Assembly: GCF_013294065.1 (NCBI RefSeq)
Contig: NZ_JABSNM010000030.1
Span: forward strand, 1 to 40,807
Reading direction: 5' to 3'
Source of the DNA: Sphaerotilus uruguayifluvii
GTDB taxonomy: Bacteria; Pseudomonadota; Gammaproteobacteria; Burkholderiales; Burkholderiaceae_C
Length of the DNA stretch: 40,807 nucleotides
The notes under the pieces are model-generated. The model saw only the letters and a program-made list of their open reading frames with translations. It was not told the DNA's origin and did no database searches. Made by a program: the position numbers and the translations under genes. Shown one piece after another: positions 33,300-40,807 of this stretch; position 1 is the stretch's first letter; every line of letters starts with the position of its first letter.

Positions 33300-35123
33300 A
33301 TGGCACTGATCGAAGTGAAGGTCCCGGACATCGGCGACTTCAAGGACGTGGCGATCATCGAGCTGCTGGTCAAGGCCGGCGACACGGTGAAGGCCGAGCA
33401 GAGCCTGATCACGGTCGAATCCGACAAGGCCTCGATGGAGATTCCGTCGAGCCACGCCGGCGTGGTCAAGGAGCTCAAGGTCGCGCTGGGCGACAAGATG
33501 AACCAGGGCAACGTGATCCTGGTGCTGGAGAGCGCCGAGGCGGCTGCGGCCGCTCCGGCACCGGCGCCCGCACCGGCGGCCGCCGCCCCGGTCGCGGCAC
33601 CGGCTCCGGTGGCCGCACCGGCCGGTCCGGCCGGCAGCTACAGCGGCCCGGCCGACGTCGAGTGCGACGTGCTGGTGCTGGGCGCGGGCCCGGGCGGCTA
33701 CTCGGCCGCCTTCCGCGCCGCCGATCTCGGCCTGAAGACGGTCATCGTCGAGCGCTACGCGACGCTCGGCGGTGTCTGCCTGAACGTCGGCTGCATCCCG
33801 TCGAAGGCGCTGCTGCATGTCGCGGCCGTGATGGACGAGGTCTCGCACCTGGGGGATCTGGGCGTCGAGTTCGGCGCTCCGACGCTGGACATCGACAAGC
33901 TGCGCGGCCACAAGGAAAAGGTCATCGGCAAGCTGACCGGCGGCCTGGCCGCGATGGCCAAGATGCGCAAGGTCACGACCGTGCGCGGCGTCGGCCAGTT
34001 CCTGGACCCGTACCACGTGCAGGTCGAGGAAACCGGCGGCACCGGCACCGAACGCACCGGCTCGACCAAGGTGGTGAAGTTCAAGTCGGTCATCATCGCC
34101 GCGGGCTCGCAGGCGGTGCGCCTGCCGTTCTTCCCCAATGACGAGCGCATCGTCGACTCGACCGGCGCCCTGGCGCTGAAGTCGGTGCCGAAGAAGATGC
34201 TCATCGTCGGCGGCGGCATCATCGGCCTGGAGATGGGCACCGTCTATTCCACGTTGGGCGCCCGCCTGGACGTGGTCGAGATGATGGACGGCCTGATGCA
34301 GGGCGCCGACCGCGACCTGGTCAAGGTCTGGCAGAAGATGAACGCCAAGCGCTTCGACAACATCATGTTGAAGACGAAGACGGTCGGCGCCGAAGCGACC
34401 CCCGAAGGCATCAAGGTGCAGTTCGAGGGCCTGGACGGCACGAAGTCGGAAGGCGTCTACGACCTGGTGCTGCAGGCCGTGGGCCGCACGCCCAACGGCA
34501 AGAAGATCGCTGCCGACAAGGCGGGCGTCTCGGTGACCGATCGCGGCTTCATCAACGTCGACATCCAGATGCGCACCAACGTGCCGCACATCTTCGCCAT
34601 CGGCGACATCGTCGGCCAGCCGATGCTGGCGCACAAGGCGGTGCATGAGGCGCACGTCGCGGCGGAAGTCATCGCCGGCACGCTGCTGGGCGACGACAAG
34701 CTGGCGAAGTCGGCCTTCAACGCCCGCGTCATCCCGTCGGTGGCCTACACCGATCCGGAAGTGGCGTGGGTCGGTCTGACCGAGGACCAGGCCAAGGCGC
34801 AGGGCATCAAGGTCAAGAAGGGCCTGTTCCCGTGGACGGCTTCGGGCCGGGCGATCGCCAACGGCCGCGACGAGGGTTTCACCAAGCTGCTGTTCGATGA
34901 TTCTCCCGAGGCCCACGGCCACGGCAAGATCCTCGGCGGCGGCATCGTCGGCACGCACGCCGGCGACATGATCGGCGAGATCGCGCTGGCCATCGAGATG
35001 GGCGCCGACGCGGTGGACATCGGCAAGACCATCCACCCGCACCCGACGCTGGGCGAGAGCATCGGCATGGCGGCGGAAGTGGCGCACGGCTCGTGCACGG
35101 ACCTGCCGCCGAGCAAGAAGTAA
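33300..35123 (+). CDS. lpdA: Dihydrolipoyl dehydrogenase (E3) with an N-terminal lipoyl domain
   Basis: 607 residues, about 130 longer than a plain E3. The extra N-terminal part is a lipoyl domain (Lys43 in ESDKAS) with an Ala/Pro linker, an arrangement known in Neisseria and many betaproteobacteria. The E3 part has the FAD motif [15 protein letters not shown], the redox disulfide [13 protein letters not shown] (Cys160, Cys165), the NAD motif [20 protein letters not shown], and the catalytic HPHPTLGE. It reoxidises dihydrolipoamide with NAD+. It is the last gene of the operon and is followed by an intrinsic terminator. Confidence 0.98.
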   Translation: MALIEVKVPDIGDFKDVAIIELLVKAGDTVKAEQSLITVESDKASMEIPSSHAGVVKELKVALGDKMNQGNVILVLESAEAAAAAPAPAPAPAAAAPVAAPAPVAAPAGPAGSYSGPADVECDVLVLGAGPGGYSAAFRAADLGLKTVIVERYATLGGVCLNVGCIPSKALLHVAAVMDEVSHLGDLGVEFGAPTLDIDKLRGHKEKVIGKLTGGLAAMAKMRKVTTVRGVGQFLDPYHVQVEETGGTGTERTGSTKVVKFKSVIIAAGSQAVRLPFFPNDERIVDSTGALALKSVPKKMLIVGGGIIGLEMGTVYSTLGARLDVVEMMDGLMQGADRDLVKVWQKMNAKRFDNIMLKTKTVGAEATPEGIKVQFEGLDGTKSEGVYDLVLQAVGRTPNGKKIAADKAGVSVTDRGFINVDIQMRTNVPHIFAIGDIVGQPMLAHKAVHEAHVAAEVIAGTLLGDDKLAKSAFNARVIPSVAYTDPEVAWVGLTEDQAKAQGIKVKKGLFPWTASGRAIANGRDEGFTKLLFDDSPEAHGHGKILGGGIVGTHAGDMIGEIALAIEMGADAVDIGKTIHPHPTLGESIGMAAEVAHGSCTDLPPSKK

Positions 35124-35132
35124 GACGATATT

Positions 35133-35164
35133 CCCGTCACACCCGCGAAAGCGGGTGCCCACGA
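35133..35164. repeat. Dispersed palindromic repeat after lpdA
   Basis: It contains the hairpin ACCCGC-GAAA-GCGGGT (35141-35156), with a GNRA tetraloop, flanked by CCCGTCAC and GCCCACGA. It matches, in reverse orientation, the repeat at 1611-1640. A further small stem, CAGGCC / GGCCTG, follows at 35165-35181 before the terminator. Confidence 0.75.
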
Positions 35165-35186
35165 CAGGCCCGCAAGGCCTGCGAAG

Positions 35187-35222
35187 AAAAACCCGATCAG
35201 CGTCAGCCGGTCGGGTTTTTTT
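35187..35222 (+). terminator. Intrinsic terminator of aceE-aceF-lpdA
   Basis: Stem AAAAACCCGA (35187-35196) pairs with TCGGGTTTTT (35211-35220) around a 14-base loop. A run of seven T ends it. It lies about 63 bp after the lpdA stop. The A-rich left arm means it could also act on the other strand, but no gene converges here. Confidence 0.92.
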
Positions 35223-35474
35223 GCGACAGGGTGTTAATGATTCGGTGGACCAAGTTGGTGCATTTATCCTGCGCTGCACCTGATCCGTGCATTTTCAGGC
35301 CATGCAAATGCCGATGGGGCCGCCACCGCGATGTCCGAGGGCGGATGGGCCGGGGCGGTTCATGCCGCTTTCACACAGCCGGGCGAACACTGGTGTCACA
35401 ATCCGCCCGCCTTCGAGAGGGCGCACAGCGTGGCGCCGCTCGTGTCCAGCGGCCCGGGGGCCGCAACACCGACC
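35223..35474. other. Intergenic region before the HhH gene
   Basis: About 250 bp, more AT-rich at its left end (GTTAATGATTCGG) than its surroundings. It should hold the promoter of the HhH gene, but I cannot point to convincing -35/-10 boxes. The reading frame of the next gene stays open back to about 35331, so a longer protein cannot be ruled out. Confidence 0.3.
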
Positions 35475-36212
35475 ATGAACATGCCTTCCACCGCTCTGCT
35501 GAATATTGCTCCGCAAAACAGTTCGTCGCTGACCCTGTCGGGTATCAATGGATATTCGATCCACGGCGACCGCGTGATTCTCAGCGCATCCGAGATTTCC
35601 AATCATCGCCATGCCGACAATATCAGCGGCAGCCTGTCGCTGGAATTGTGGGCGCTGGATCGACCCTATTTGGGTGGCGATTTCGACGGGGTGGCGCTGG
35701 CGGGCGTGCAGATCGGCCGCGTTCAGGGCCAGCACCTGCTGGTGAACAATCAATATGACCTGCCGTTCACCGCGCCGGGCGCCGGCACCTGGACCCTGAC
35801 GCTGATGCTGCGCGAGTGGGACGGCCAGGGCTTCGTGACGCGCGACCAGGTGCAGTTCGCGCAGCCCTATGTGGTCGAGCGCAAGGCGGTGGCCGCCGTG
35901 CAGGCGCAGGCCGACAACGTGATCACGGTGAACTTCGCCCCGGCGGAGCCGCGTGCCGAGGCCGTCGCTCAGCCGGCGCTGACCCCCGAGCCGAAGACGG
36001 CCTCGAAGGCGCCTGCCGCGGCCGCGGCGGATGCGCGTCTCTCGCTCAACGAGGCCAGCCGTGCCGAGATCGCCGCCATCAAGGGCGTGTCGAAGAAGCT
36101 GGCCGAGGCCATCGTCGCGGCGCGCCCGTTCGCCTCGACGGCGGACCTGCTGGCGGTCAAGGGCATGGGCCCGAAGCTGCTGGAGAAGATCCGCACGCTG
36201 GTGCGCCTGTGA
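35475..36212 (+). CDS. Helix-hairpin-helix protein with an unrecognised N-terminal domain
   Basis: 245 residues. Residues 188-245 are a double helix-hairpin-helix of the ComEA/UvrC type: LSLNEASRAEIAAIKGVSKK, then FASTADLLAVKGMGPKLLEKI, which usually binds DNA without sequence preference. Residues 15-135 look like a beta-rich domain (alternating strands such as GSLSLELWAL, TWTLTLMLREW) that I do not recognise. An Ala/Pro linker (about 155-187) joins them. There is no signal peptide, unlike ComEA, so it is probably cytoplasmic. The base composition of the first 290 bp is lower in GC than its neighbours. ATG 35475 or 35481 both fit; no good ribosome-binding site is visible. Confidence 0.75.
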   Translation: MNMPSTALLNIAPQNSSSLTLSGINGYSIHGDRVILSASEISNHRHADNISGSLSLELWALDRPYLGGDFDGVALAGVQIGRVQGQHLLVNNQYDLPFTAPGAGTWTLTLMLREWDGQGFVTRDQVQFAQPYVVERKAVAAVQAQADNVITVNFAPAEPRAEAVAQPALTPEPKTASKAPAAAAADARLSLNEASRAEIAAIKGVSKKLAEAIVAARPFASTADLLAVKGMGPKLLEKIRTLVRL

Positions 36213-36348
36213 ACGGCCGGGCCCTCCCGGGGCCCGCAGTCGTCAGGGTGTGTGACATTGTGCCGCTGCGCAGGGTTCGTCCAGAATGCATGGTGACCGC
36301 GATCGACCTGCGGTCGCCTGCATTCATACCGATGAGGAGGAACCCCTG

Positions 36349-36996
36349 ATGACGATGATGTCCGATCGCCTGCGCCGCCCGGCGGCCGTGTCCGCGCTGT
36401 CCGCGCTCGTGCTGACCCTGGCGGGTTGTGCGGGCTCGATGCCGACGCTGCCAGCGTCCGCCGGCGGCTTCACGCTCTCCAGCCCGGACATCCCGGCCGG
36501 CAGCGTCATCGCCGGCAAGTTCGTGCTCAACGGCTTCGGCTGCAAGGGCGAGAACGTCTCGCCGGCGCTGGTCTGGACGAATCCGCCGGCTGGTACCAAG
36601 TCGTACGCGATCCAGGTCTACGACCCGGATGCGCCGACCGGCAGCGGCTTCTGGCACTGGGGCGTCTACAACATCCCGGCTGCGGTGACCTCGCTGGCGC
36701 AGGGTGCGGGCAACTCGGCGGCGACGCTGCCGGCCGGCGCGAACGGCGGCCACAGCGATTTCTTCGACACCGGCGCCACCGGCGGCAACGGCAACTGGGG
36801 CGGCCCGTGCCCGCCGGTCGGCGACAAGCCGCACCGCTATGTCTTCACCGTGTTCGCGCTCGGCGTCGACAACCTGCACGCCGCCGCCGGCATCCCGAAG
36901 ACCGGCTCGGCGGCGCTGCACGGCTTCGTGCTGAACAAGGGCCTGGGCGACAAGCTGCTCGGCAAGGCCTCGTTCACCGCGACCTACGGGCGCTGA
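36349..36996 (+). CDS. PEBP / YbhB-like lipoprotein
   Basis: 215 residues. A lipobox LAGC follows the hydrophobic segment, so the protein is attached to the envelope. The mature part has the phosphatidylethanolamine-binding fold: FVLNGFGCKGENVSPALVW, AIQVYDPDAPTGSGFWHW (the conserved DPDAP ... HW pocket) and GPCPPVGDKPHRYVFTVFAL. Bacterial members bind small anionic ligands and have no settled role. GAGGAGG is placed 8 bases before ATG 36349, which fixes the start. It is separated from the HhH gene by 136 bp. Confidence 0.93.
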   Translation: MTMMSDRLRRPAAVSALSALVLTLAGCAGSMPTLPASAGGFTLSSPDIPAGSVIAGKFVLNGFGCKGENVSPALVWTNPPAGTKSYAIQVYDPDAPTGSGFWHWGVYNIPAAVTSLAQGAGNSAATLPAGANGGHSDFFDTGATGGNGNWGGPCPPVGDKPHRYVFTVFALGVDNLHAAAGIPKTGSAALHGFVLNKGLGDKLLGKASFTATYGR

Positions 36997-37009
36997 CGCG
37001 CTTCTCCGC

Positions 37010-37243
37010 TCACTTCAGGCCCGGTTTGATCTGCGCAGAGGCTGCCGTATTCCGGGTTCCGAATCCATTGTTCTCCGCCTTCGCCGTTGCCTGCGACGGG
37101 CCTGACGTGGTGAGAGAGGGCGAGGGCGCTGCCGGTTCGGTCGCCGCAGGGGCGGTCGGGGCCGGGCGGGCCGGTTCGGCCTGCGCGATCAGCGGTGCGC
37201 AGGCCGACAGGACCAGCACGGAGACGAAGGGGTGGTGATGCAT
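37010..37243 (-). CDS. Small secreted Pro/Ala-rich protein
   Basis: 77 residues. HPFVSVLVLSACAPLIAQAEP is a signal peptide with an AQA cleavage site. The 55-residue remainder is Ala/Pro/Thr/Ser-rich with no recognisable domain, ending NTAASAQIKPGLK. GGGAG lies 9 bases before the ATG at 37241-37243, which supports translation. It converges on the PEBP gene with 13 bp between stops. Function unknown. Confidence 0.55.
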   Translation of the reverse strand: MHHHPFVSVLVLSACAPLIAQAEPARPAPTAPAATEPAAPSPSLTTSGPSQATAKAENNGFGTRNTAASAQIKPGLK

Positions 37244-37426
37244 GAAGAGGGCTCCCTGAAGATGATGGCCGGGCATCGGGCAGGGCCGCCGTGGCGGAGC
37301 CTGTCCCGATCCGGAAATTCTCTCCAGGGTGTCCGGGCGGCGGGAGGCCACCCGTCGGATGCCGTCAGCCGGCGTGCCAAAGTGACATGACTTTTGTGGC
37401 CTGCTGGCGTCGGGCGTGCGGCCCCC

Positions 37427-38578
37427 TCAGTTCCATCCCTTCGCCAGCAGCGCCTTGCTGATCAGCGCCGCCAGCAGCTGGTGGCCGTAGGGCGTCGGGT
37501 GGAAGCCGTCGGAGAAGGCGTAGCGCCTGTACCAGTCGCTGCCCGAGGCGCCCGCGGGCGGGCTGGCGGCCAGCGCGGCGTCGGTGCAGGTCGCGAAGGT
37601 GTAGGTCGGCAGGCCGTCGCTGCCGGTGCCGGTGACCGGGCAGGCCGGCGTGCTCACGTTGCTCAGGCCGTAGGCGGCCGGATCGGCGATCTCGGCGTCG
37701 AGCGAGGCCTGGAAGTCGATCAGCGCGACGCGGCTGTCGTTGCCGAGCCGCTCGGCCAGCCGGGTGTTGTAGGCCGACACCCAGCTGCGGAACAGCGCCT
37801 CGCTCTGCGCGCTGGCGGTTGCGCCGGCGCTGGCGCCGATGCTGGCCAGCACCATGCGGAAGCGCGGCGTCTGCGTGATCGCGGGCATGTTCAGCAGCGC
37901 GACGCGGCGCAGGCCGCGGTCGAGTGCCTGCGTGGTGATCAGCGTGACCATGCGGTCGGCCAGCGCGCCCATGTAGGTCGCGCCGGCGCCGGCCAGGCCG
38001 GTCGTGCCGCCGGCCGCCGCGGCCGAGACCTGCGCGCTCGACAGCAGGCTGCCCAGCAGCGCGGTGTAGGCCGCACCGCCATCCGTCGAGGCCTTCAGGT
38101 AGGCGGAGACCAGCGACGCGGCATCGTTGCCGCCGCCGTCGATCAGCAGCAGGTCGCCGGCGGTGAAGGCGCCGATGGCGTTGGCCGCGGCGAACTGCAC
38201 CGCCAGGCCGCGCGGGTCCTGGGCGCTCAGCGCGAAGCTGGCCGGATTGATGACACCGCCGCCGACGGCGAAGTTGGTGCAGTTGACGCTGCTGTCGGTC
38301 GTGAAGGTGGTGCCGGTGAAGCGGAAGAAGTTGCAGCCGCTGCCCAGGCCGTAGGCCTGCGAGATCAGCTCCGGATAGGTGGCGTTGCCCTGGATGGTGA
38401 ACTTCATCCCGAAGGTGCCGACGTCGGCCAGGCTGTCGCCCATGACCTTCAGCGCGCCGACCTTCGGGCCGCTGTCGTCACCGCCGCCGCCACCGCAGGC
38501 GGCGAGCATCAGCGCGGCGGCCAGCGTGATCGCGGCGCGCACGGGGAAGGGGCGGGCGGTGGGGGAAGGCGTCTTCAT
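37427..38578 (-). CDS. GDSL/SGNH-family esterase-like lipoprotein
   Basis: 383 residues. The lipobox LAAC is followed by a Gly-rich tether (GGGGG). Block I is VMGDSLADVGTFG with the nucleophilic serine. An LLIDGGGNDAASL block supplies the oxyanion Asn, and DGFHPTPYGHQLLA carries the Asp/His pair. The catalytic set is therefore complete for an SGNH hydrolase acting on lipid or ester substrates at the cell surface; the true substrate is unknown. Two adjacent ATGs exist. The second (38578) is 5 bases after AGGAG and is preferred. Confidence 0.93.
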   Translation of the reverse strand: MKTPSPTARPFPVRAAITLAAALMLAACGGGGGDDSGPKVGALKVMGDSLADVGTFGMKFTIQGNATYPELISQAYGLGSGCNFFRFTGTTFTTDSSVNCTNFAVGGGVINPASFALSAQDPRGLAVQFAAANAIGAFTAGDLLLIDGGGNDAASLVSAYLKASTDGGAAYTALLGSLLSSAQVSAAAAGGTTGLAGAGATYMGALADRMVTLITTQALDRGLRRVALLNMPAITQTPRFRMVLASIGASAGATASAQSEALFRSWVSAYNTRLAERLGNDSRVALIDFQASLDAEIADPAAYGLSNVSTPACPVTGTGSDGLPTYTFATCTDAALAASPPAGASGSDWYRRYAFSDGFHPTPYGHQLLAALISKALLAKGWN

Positions 38579-39300
38579 CATGTCTCCTGATCGGACCGAG
38601 GCGACGGCGTGACAAAAAAAGCACGACCGTTCGATTTTGTGCGAGTGACTCTACGAGCCGCGCCGTGCGCTGTCGTCCTGACAAACCCTCGACCGGCCGA
38701 GCCGCCCGGGCAGGACACGGGAAAACCCCTTGCTCGCGGGTTACATCGCTGTTTCTTCGGCGGCGCCGCCTGCGCGAGCACTGTTCCAGCGTGGACGCGG
38801 GCCCTGGAGCAGCGGGCGCGAGCAGCGCTGCCGGCGCTGTCCTCTCGAGAGATCGCCCGCGCCCGGACCGCGCCAGGGTGTGCCGGGATGGGGCAGCTGC
38901 CGGCGCGGAACCGGTGCCAGTGCAGCGAGGCGGTCTGTGACCGTCGTGTAACCCGTCGCGGTGATTCCCCGGGCTGTCTAGGGACTTTCGCGGGGGAGCG
39001 GCCGCGGCCCGGGCGGTTCCGGGGTGATGGGCCCGCAGGGCGGCGTGGTGCGGATCGGACGTTCGCGGGCCGATCCTGATGGACGGGTGTCCGGCGCCGC
39101 CCGGTTCGCCTGCCGCAGGCGGCCGGGCTGCTCCAGCCTGGGCCAGTCGGGGTGGCGGCGGGGGTGCAGGACACCGATGTGACAGGGTCATCCCGGAGAG
39201 CAGGGGGCTGCGAGGTGGGGCGGCAGGCTGGCACGGATCTGGCCCTGGGGGGATCCGTTCCCGAACAATGCCACACGACCCTCATCGAAGGAGACATACC
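38579..39300. other. Long gap between the esterase and porin genes
   Basis: About 720 bp with no gene I can support. It is flanked by the starts of two divergent genes. Open frames here (for example 38609-39079) have no family resemblance and no ribosome-binding site. Visible elements are a 10-bp palindrome CTCTCGAGAG (38842-38851), a loose stem CTGTTCCAG / CTGGAGCAG (38781-38812), a palindrome GCCTGCCGCAGGC (39108-39120), and a sigma-54-like site at 39229. The region near 38600-38650 is AT-richer and probably contains the esterase promoter. Confidence 0.5.
39229..39244 (+). promoter_or_regulatory. Candidate sigma-54 promoter of the porin gene
   Basis: TGGCACGGATCTGGCC matches the -24 element TGGCACG fully and the -12 element TTGCA at three of five bases. 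The GG and GC pairs are spaced by exactly 10 bases, as RpoN requires. Transcription would start near 39255, leaving a 46-base leader before the porin ATG. A single visual match; not proven. Confidence 0.35.
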
Positions 39301-40518
39301 ATGAAGCGATTCCGTCCGACCCCGATCCGCCATGCGCTCGGCGTGATGCTGCTGGGCCTGCTTGCGGCCGGCCAGGCCGAGGCCGTCAGCTTCACCCAGG
39401 GCGACGTCACGCTCGACATCAGCGGCACCGTCAACGGCTTCTACGTCAACCGCAGCGCCACCGTGACCACCAAGGCCACCGGTGCCGAATCGAAGAGCGA
39501 CAACAGCGCGATCTCCAACGGCCTGCTGCCGGGCTGGATCCACTTCACCGCCACCGCCAAGGCCGGCGAGCAGAACGTGAAGGCCGACATCAGCTTCGCG
39601 CCGGGCATCAACAGCACCTCGAGCGTCGTCGGCCTGCCGATCGGCGACAACTCGGGCGGTGCCAGCCCGGCCACGCCGAATCCCTACAGCCAGATCGACA
39701 CCCGCAGCGCCTACTTCCAGTTCGGCAACGACGGCTGGGGCACGATCAAGTTCGGCCGCGACATCGGCCTGTTCGGCCAGAACATCGTGCTGTCGGACAT
39801 GACGCTGCTGGGCGTCGGCGGCACGACCAACGCGAGCATTCCGTTCAACACCACCTTCGGCATGATCGGCCACGGCTACATGTACGTGGGCTTCCAGCCG
39901 CAGATCACCTACACGACGCCGAAGACGGGTGGCGTGCAGGCCGCGGCCGGCATCTTCCAGCCGAGCCGCTTCGCCGGCAACCAGACCCGCACGCCGGGCG
40001 TGCAGGCGATGCTCAGCTACGACTGGAGCGGTCCGGCCGCCGGCAAGGTCTGGACCGGCCTGGTCCACCAGAGCACCAGCTGCTCGGGCACCTGCACCAG
40101 CCAGCCCTTCACCGCCAACGGCATGGAGCTCGGCGCCAAGGTCGGCTTCGGCGACGCCGAGGCGGTGCTCTACGGCTTCAAGGGCAAGGGCCTGGGCCTG
40201 TCGACGGTGGGCGCGCAGTTCCTGGGCGGCGCCGACGCCGCCGGCAACCGCACCGACTCGAAGGGCTATCTGGCCCAGGTGACCTACAAGATCACCGGCG
40301 ACACCAAGGTCGGCGTCAACTACGGCAAGAACACCGACAGCGACGGCGCGGTCGGCGCGGGCAACTCGATCTACAGCAAGGGCCTGACGCTGGGCGTCTA
40401 CCACACGCTGAACAAGTACATCACGCTGACCGGCGAGCTCAACCAGGAGCGCAAGGACAACGTGGCCACCAAGGAGAAGAACCGCAGCATCTCGCTGGGT
40501 GGCGTGCTGTTCTTCTGA
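39301..40518 (+). CDS. Outer-membrane porin
   Basis: 405 residues. The signal peptide (ALGVMLLGLLAAGQAEA) is cleaved before VSFTQGDV. The mature protein is a beta-barrel of alternating strands: VTLDISGTVNGFYVN, SAYFQFGNDGWGTIKFGRDIG, and repeated Gly/aromatic strands to the terminal ...ISLGGVLFF ending in Phe, as required for BAM assembly. It resembles Burkholderiales general porins. GGAG sits 8 bases before the ATG. It is preceded by a long regulatory gap and ended by an intrinsic terminator. Substrate selectivity cannot be read from sequence. Confidence 0.9.
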   Translation: MKRFRPTPIRHALGVMLLGLLAAGQAEAVSFTQGDVTLDISGTVNGFYVNRSATVTTKATGAESKSDNSAISNGLLPGWIHFTATAKAGEQNVKADISFAPGINSTSSVVGLPIGDNSGGASPATPNPYSQIDTRSAYFQFGNDGWGTIKFGRDIGLFGQNIVLSDMTLLGVGGTTNASIPFNTTFGMIGHGYMYVGFQPQITYTTPKTGGVQAAAGIFQPSRFAGNQTRTPGVQAMLSYDWSGPAAGKVWTGLVHQSTSCSGTCTSQPFTANGMELGAKVGFGDAEAVLYGFKGKGLGLSTVGAQFLGGADAAGNRTDSKGYLAQVTYKITGDTKVGVNYGKNTDSDGAVGAGNSIYSKGLTLGVYHTLNKYITLTGELNQERKDNVATKEKNRSISLGGVLFF

Positions 40519-40608
40519 GGAATGCGCCGGGGGAGTCCGCTCCCCCGGGCGGCATGGCGTGGCCGGGGAGGGGTCTCCGGACACGCGGATCGGTCTGCAT
40601 GAAAGTGC

Positions 40609-40639
40609 AAAGGCCACCCCGCAAGGGGTGGCCTTTTTT
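40609..40639 (+). terminator. Intrinsic terminator after the porin gene
   Basis: Stem AAAGGCCACCCC (40609-40620) and GGGGTGGCCTTT (40625-40636), loop GCAA, then T-run to 40639. It is 90 bp downstream of the porin stop. The A-rich left arm lets it also serve the convergent sucD transcript. Confidence 0.92.
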
Positions 40640-40687
40640 CGTCGCGGTGCCTGCAGCCCCGGCCAGGCGGCCGGGGTCAGCGCAGCA

Positions 40688-40807
40688 TCACAGCAGCGAC
40701 TTCAGGATGCGACCCATTTCCGAGGGGTTGCGGGTGACCTTGAAGCCGCACTCTTCCATGATGGCGAGCTTGGCGTCGGCCGTGTCGGCGCCGCCCGAGA
40801 TCAGGGC
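40688..40807 (-). CDS. sucD: Succinyl-CoA synthetase alpha subunit, C-terminal part
   Basis: The last 39 codons of a gene that continues past the right edge, stop TGA at 40688-40690. The residues ALISGGADTADAKLAIMEE and NPSEMGRILKSLL match the C-terminus of SucD, in which 'GHAGALI.GG..TA..K...ME..G' is conserved. The enzyme makes ATP or GTP from succinyl-CoA in the TCA cycle. The catalytic histidine lies outside the window. Confidence 0.85.
   Translation of the reverse strand, partial: ALISGGADTADAKLAIMEECGFKVTRNPSEMGRILKSLL

Noticed and set aside
28700-33511. A 1603-codon frame opposite aceE and aceF
   Set aside because: Shadow of two unmistakable genes; no domain recognisable in it.
38737-38955. 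9-bp inverted repeat CGGGTTACA / TGTAACCCG about 200 bp apart
   Set aside because: A pair of matching 9-mers is expected by chance in a 700-bp region.
38609-39079. A 156-codon frame in the gap before the porin
   Set aside because: No family resemblance, no ribosome-binding site, and Arg/Ala/Gly-rich composition like other spurious frames.

Overview
This 40.8 kb window is chromosomal DNA from a high-GC betaproteobacterium, most likely of the order Burkholderiales (Rubrivivax/Leptothrix/Roseateles-like). The evidence is gene content: a lipoyl-domain-fused E3 in an aceE-aceF-lpdA operon with a divergent PAS kinase/FixJ pair, yggS divergent from pilT-pilU, a Burkholderiales-type 16-strand porin, and an rsmI/yraN/diaA/dolP block. 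It is mostly housekeeping DNA, densely coded. I saw no tRNA, rRNA, CRISPR array or prophage. The only mobile DNA is a transposase 3' end at the left edge.

Layout. 1-659: end of an IS481-like transposase next to a DUF1643 gene whose 3' end looks disrupted, with a 24-bp piece of proC between them. 656-5330: proline metabolism, with putA and proC on the minus strand and a divergent Lrp/AsnC regulator. 5484-7400: a small secreted protein, then three small heat-shock proteins on the minus strand behind a near-consensus heat-shock (sigma-32) promoter. 7405-10474: yggS and the twitching-motility ATPases pilT and pilU. 10503-14144: a beta-hydroxyacid dehydrogenase, then dolP, diaA and yraN (minus strand) and divergent rsmI. 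14246-20451: a plus-strand run with two translationally coupled pairs: a periplasmic binding protein with a membrane-bound diguanylate cyclase, and a zinc M16 peptidase with an M16-like lipoprotein that lacks the metal site. 20602-25428: a GT4 glycosyltransferase, a lipocalin, oligopeptidase A and folD. 25523-35123: a two-component system, divergent from the pyruvate dehydrogenase operon, with overlapping palindromes between them. 35475-40807: a HhH protein with an unrecognised N-terminal domain, a PEBP-like lipoprotein, a small secreted protein, a GDSL lipoprotein, a 0.7 kb non-coding gap, a porin and the end of sucD.

How the genes work together. putA, proC and the Lrp-type regulator handle proline breakdown and synthesis. 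The kinase/regulator pair is placed to control pyruvate dehydrogenase. pilT and pilU retract type IV pili. The binding-protein/cyclase pair probably turns a periplasmic signal into c-di-GMP.

The observations most worth following are the binding-protein/diguanylate-cyclase pair, the active/inactive M16 pair, the HhH protein, the operator-like palindromes before aceE, the near-identical lipoyl modules of aceF and lpdA, and the recombination scar at the left edge. I did not find a clearly new multi-gene system. Start codons, promoters and operators were read by eye and are less certain than the gene families.
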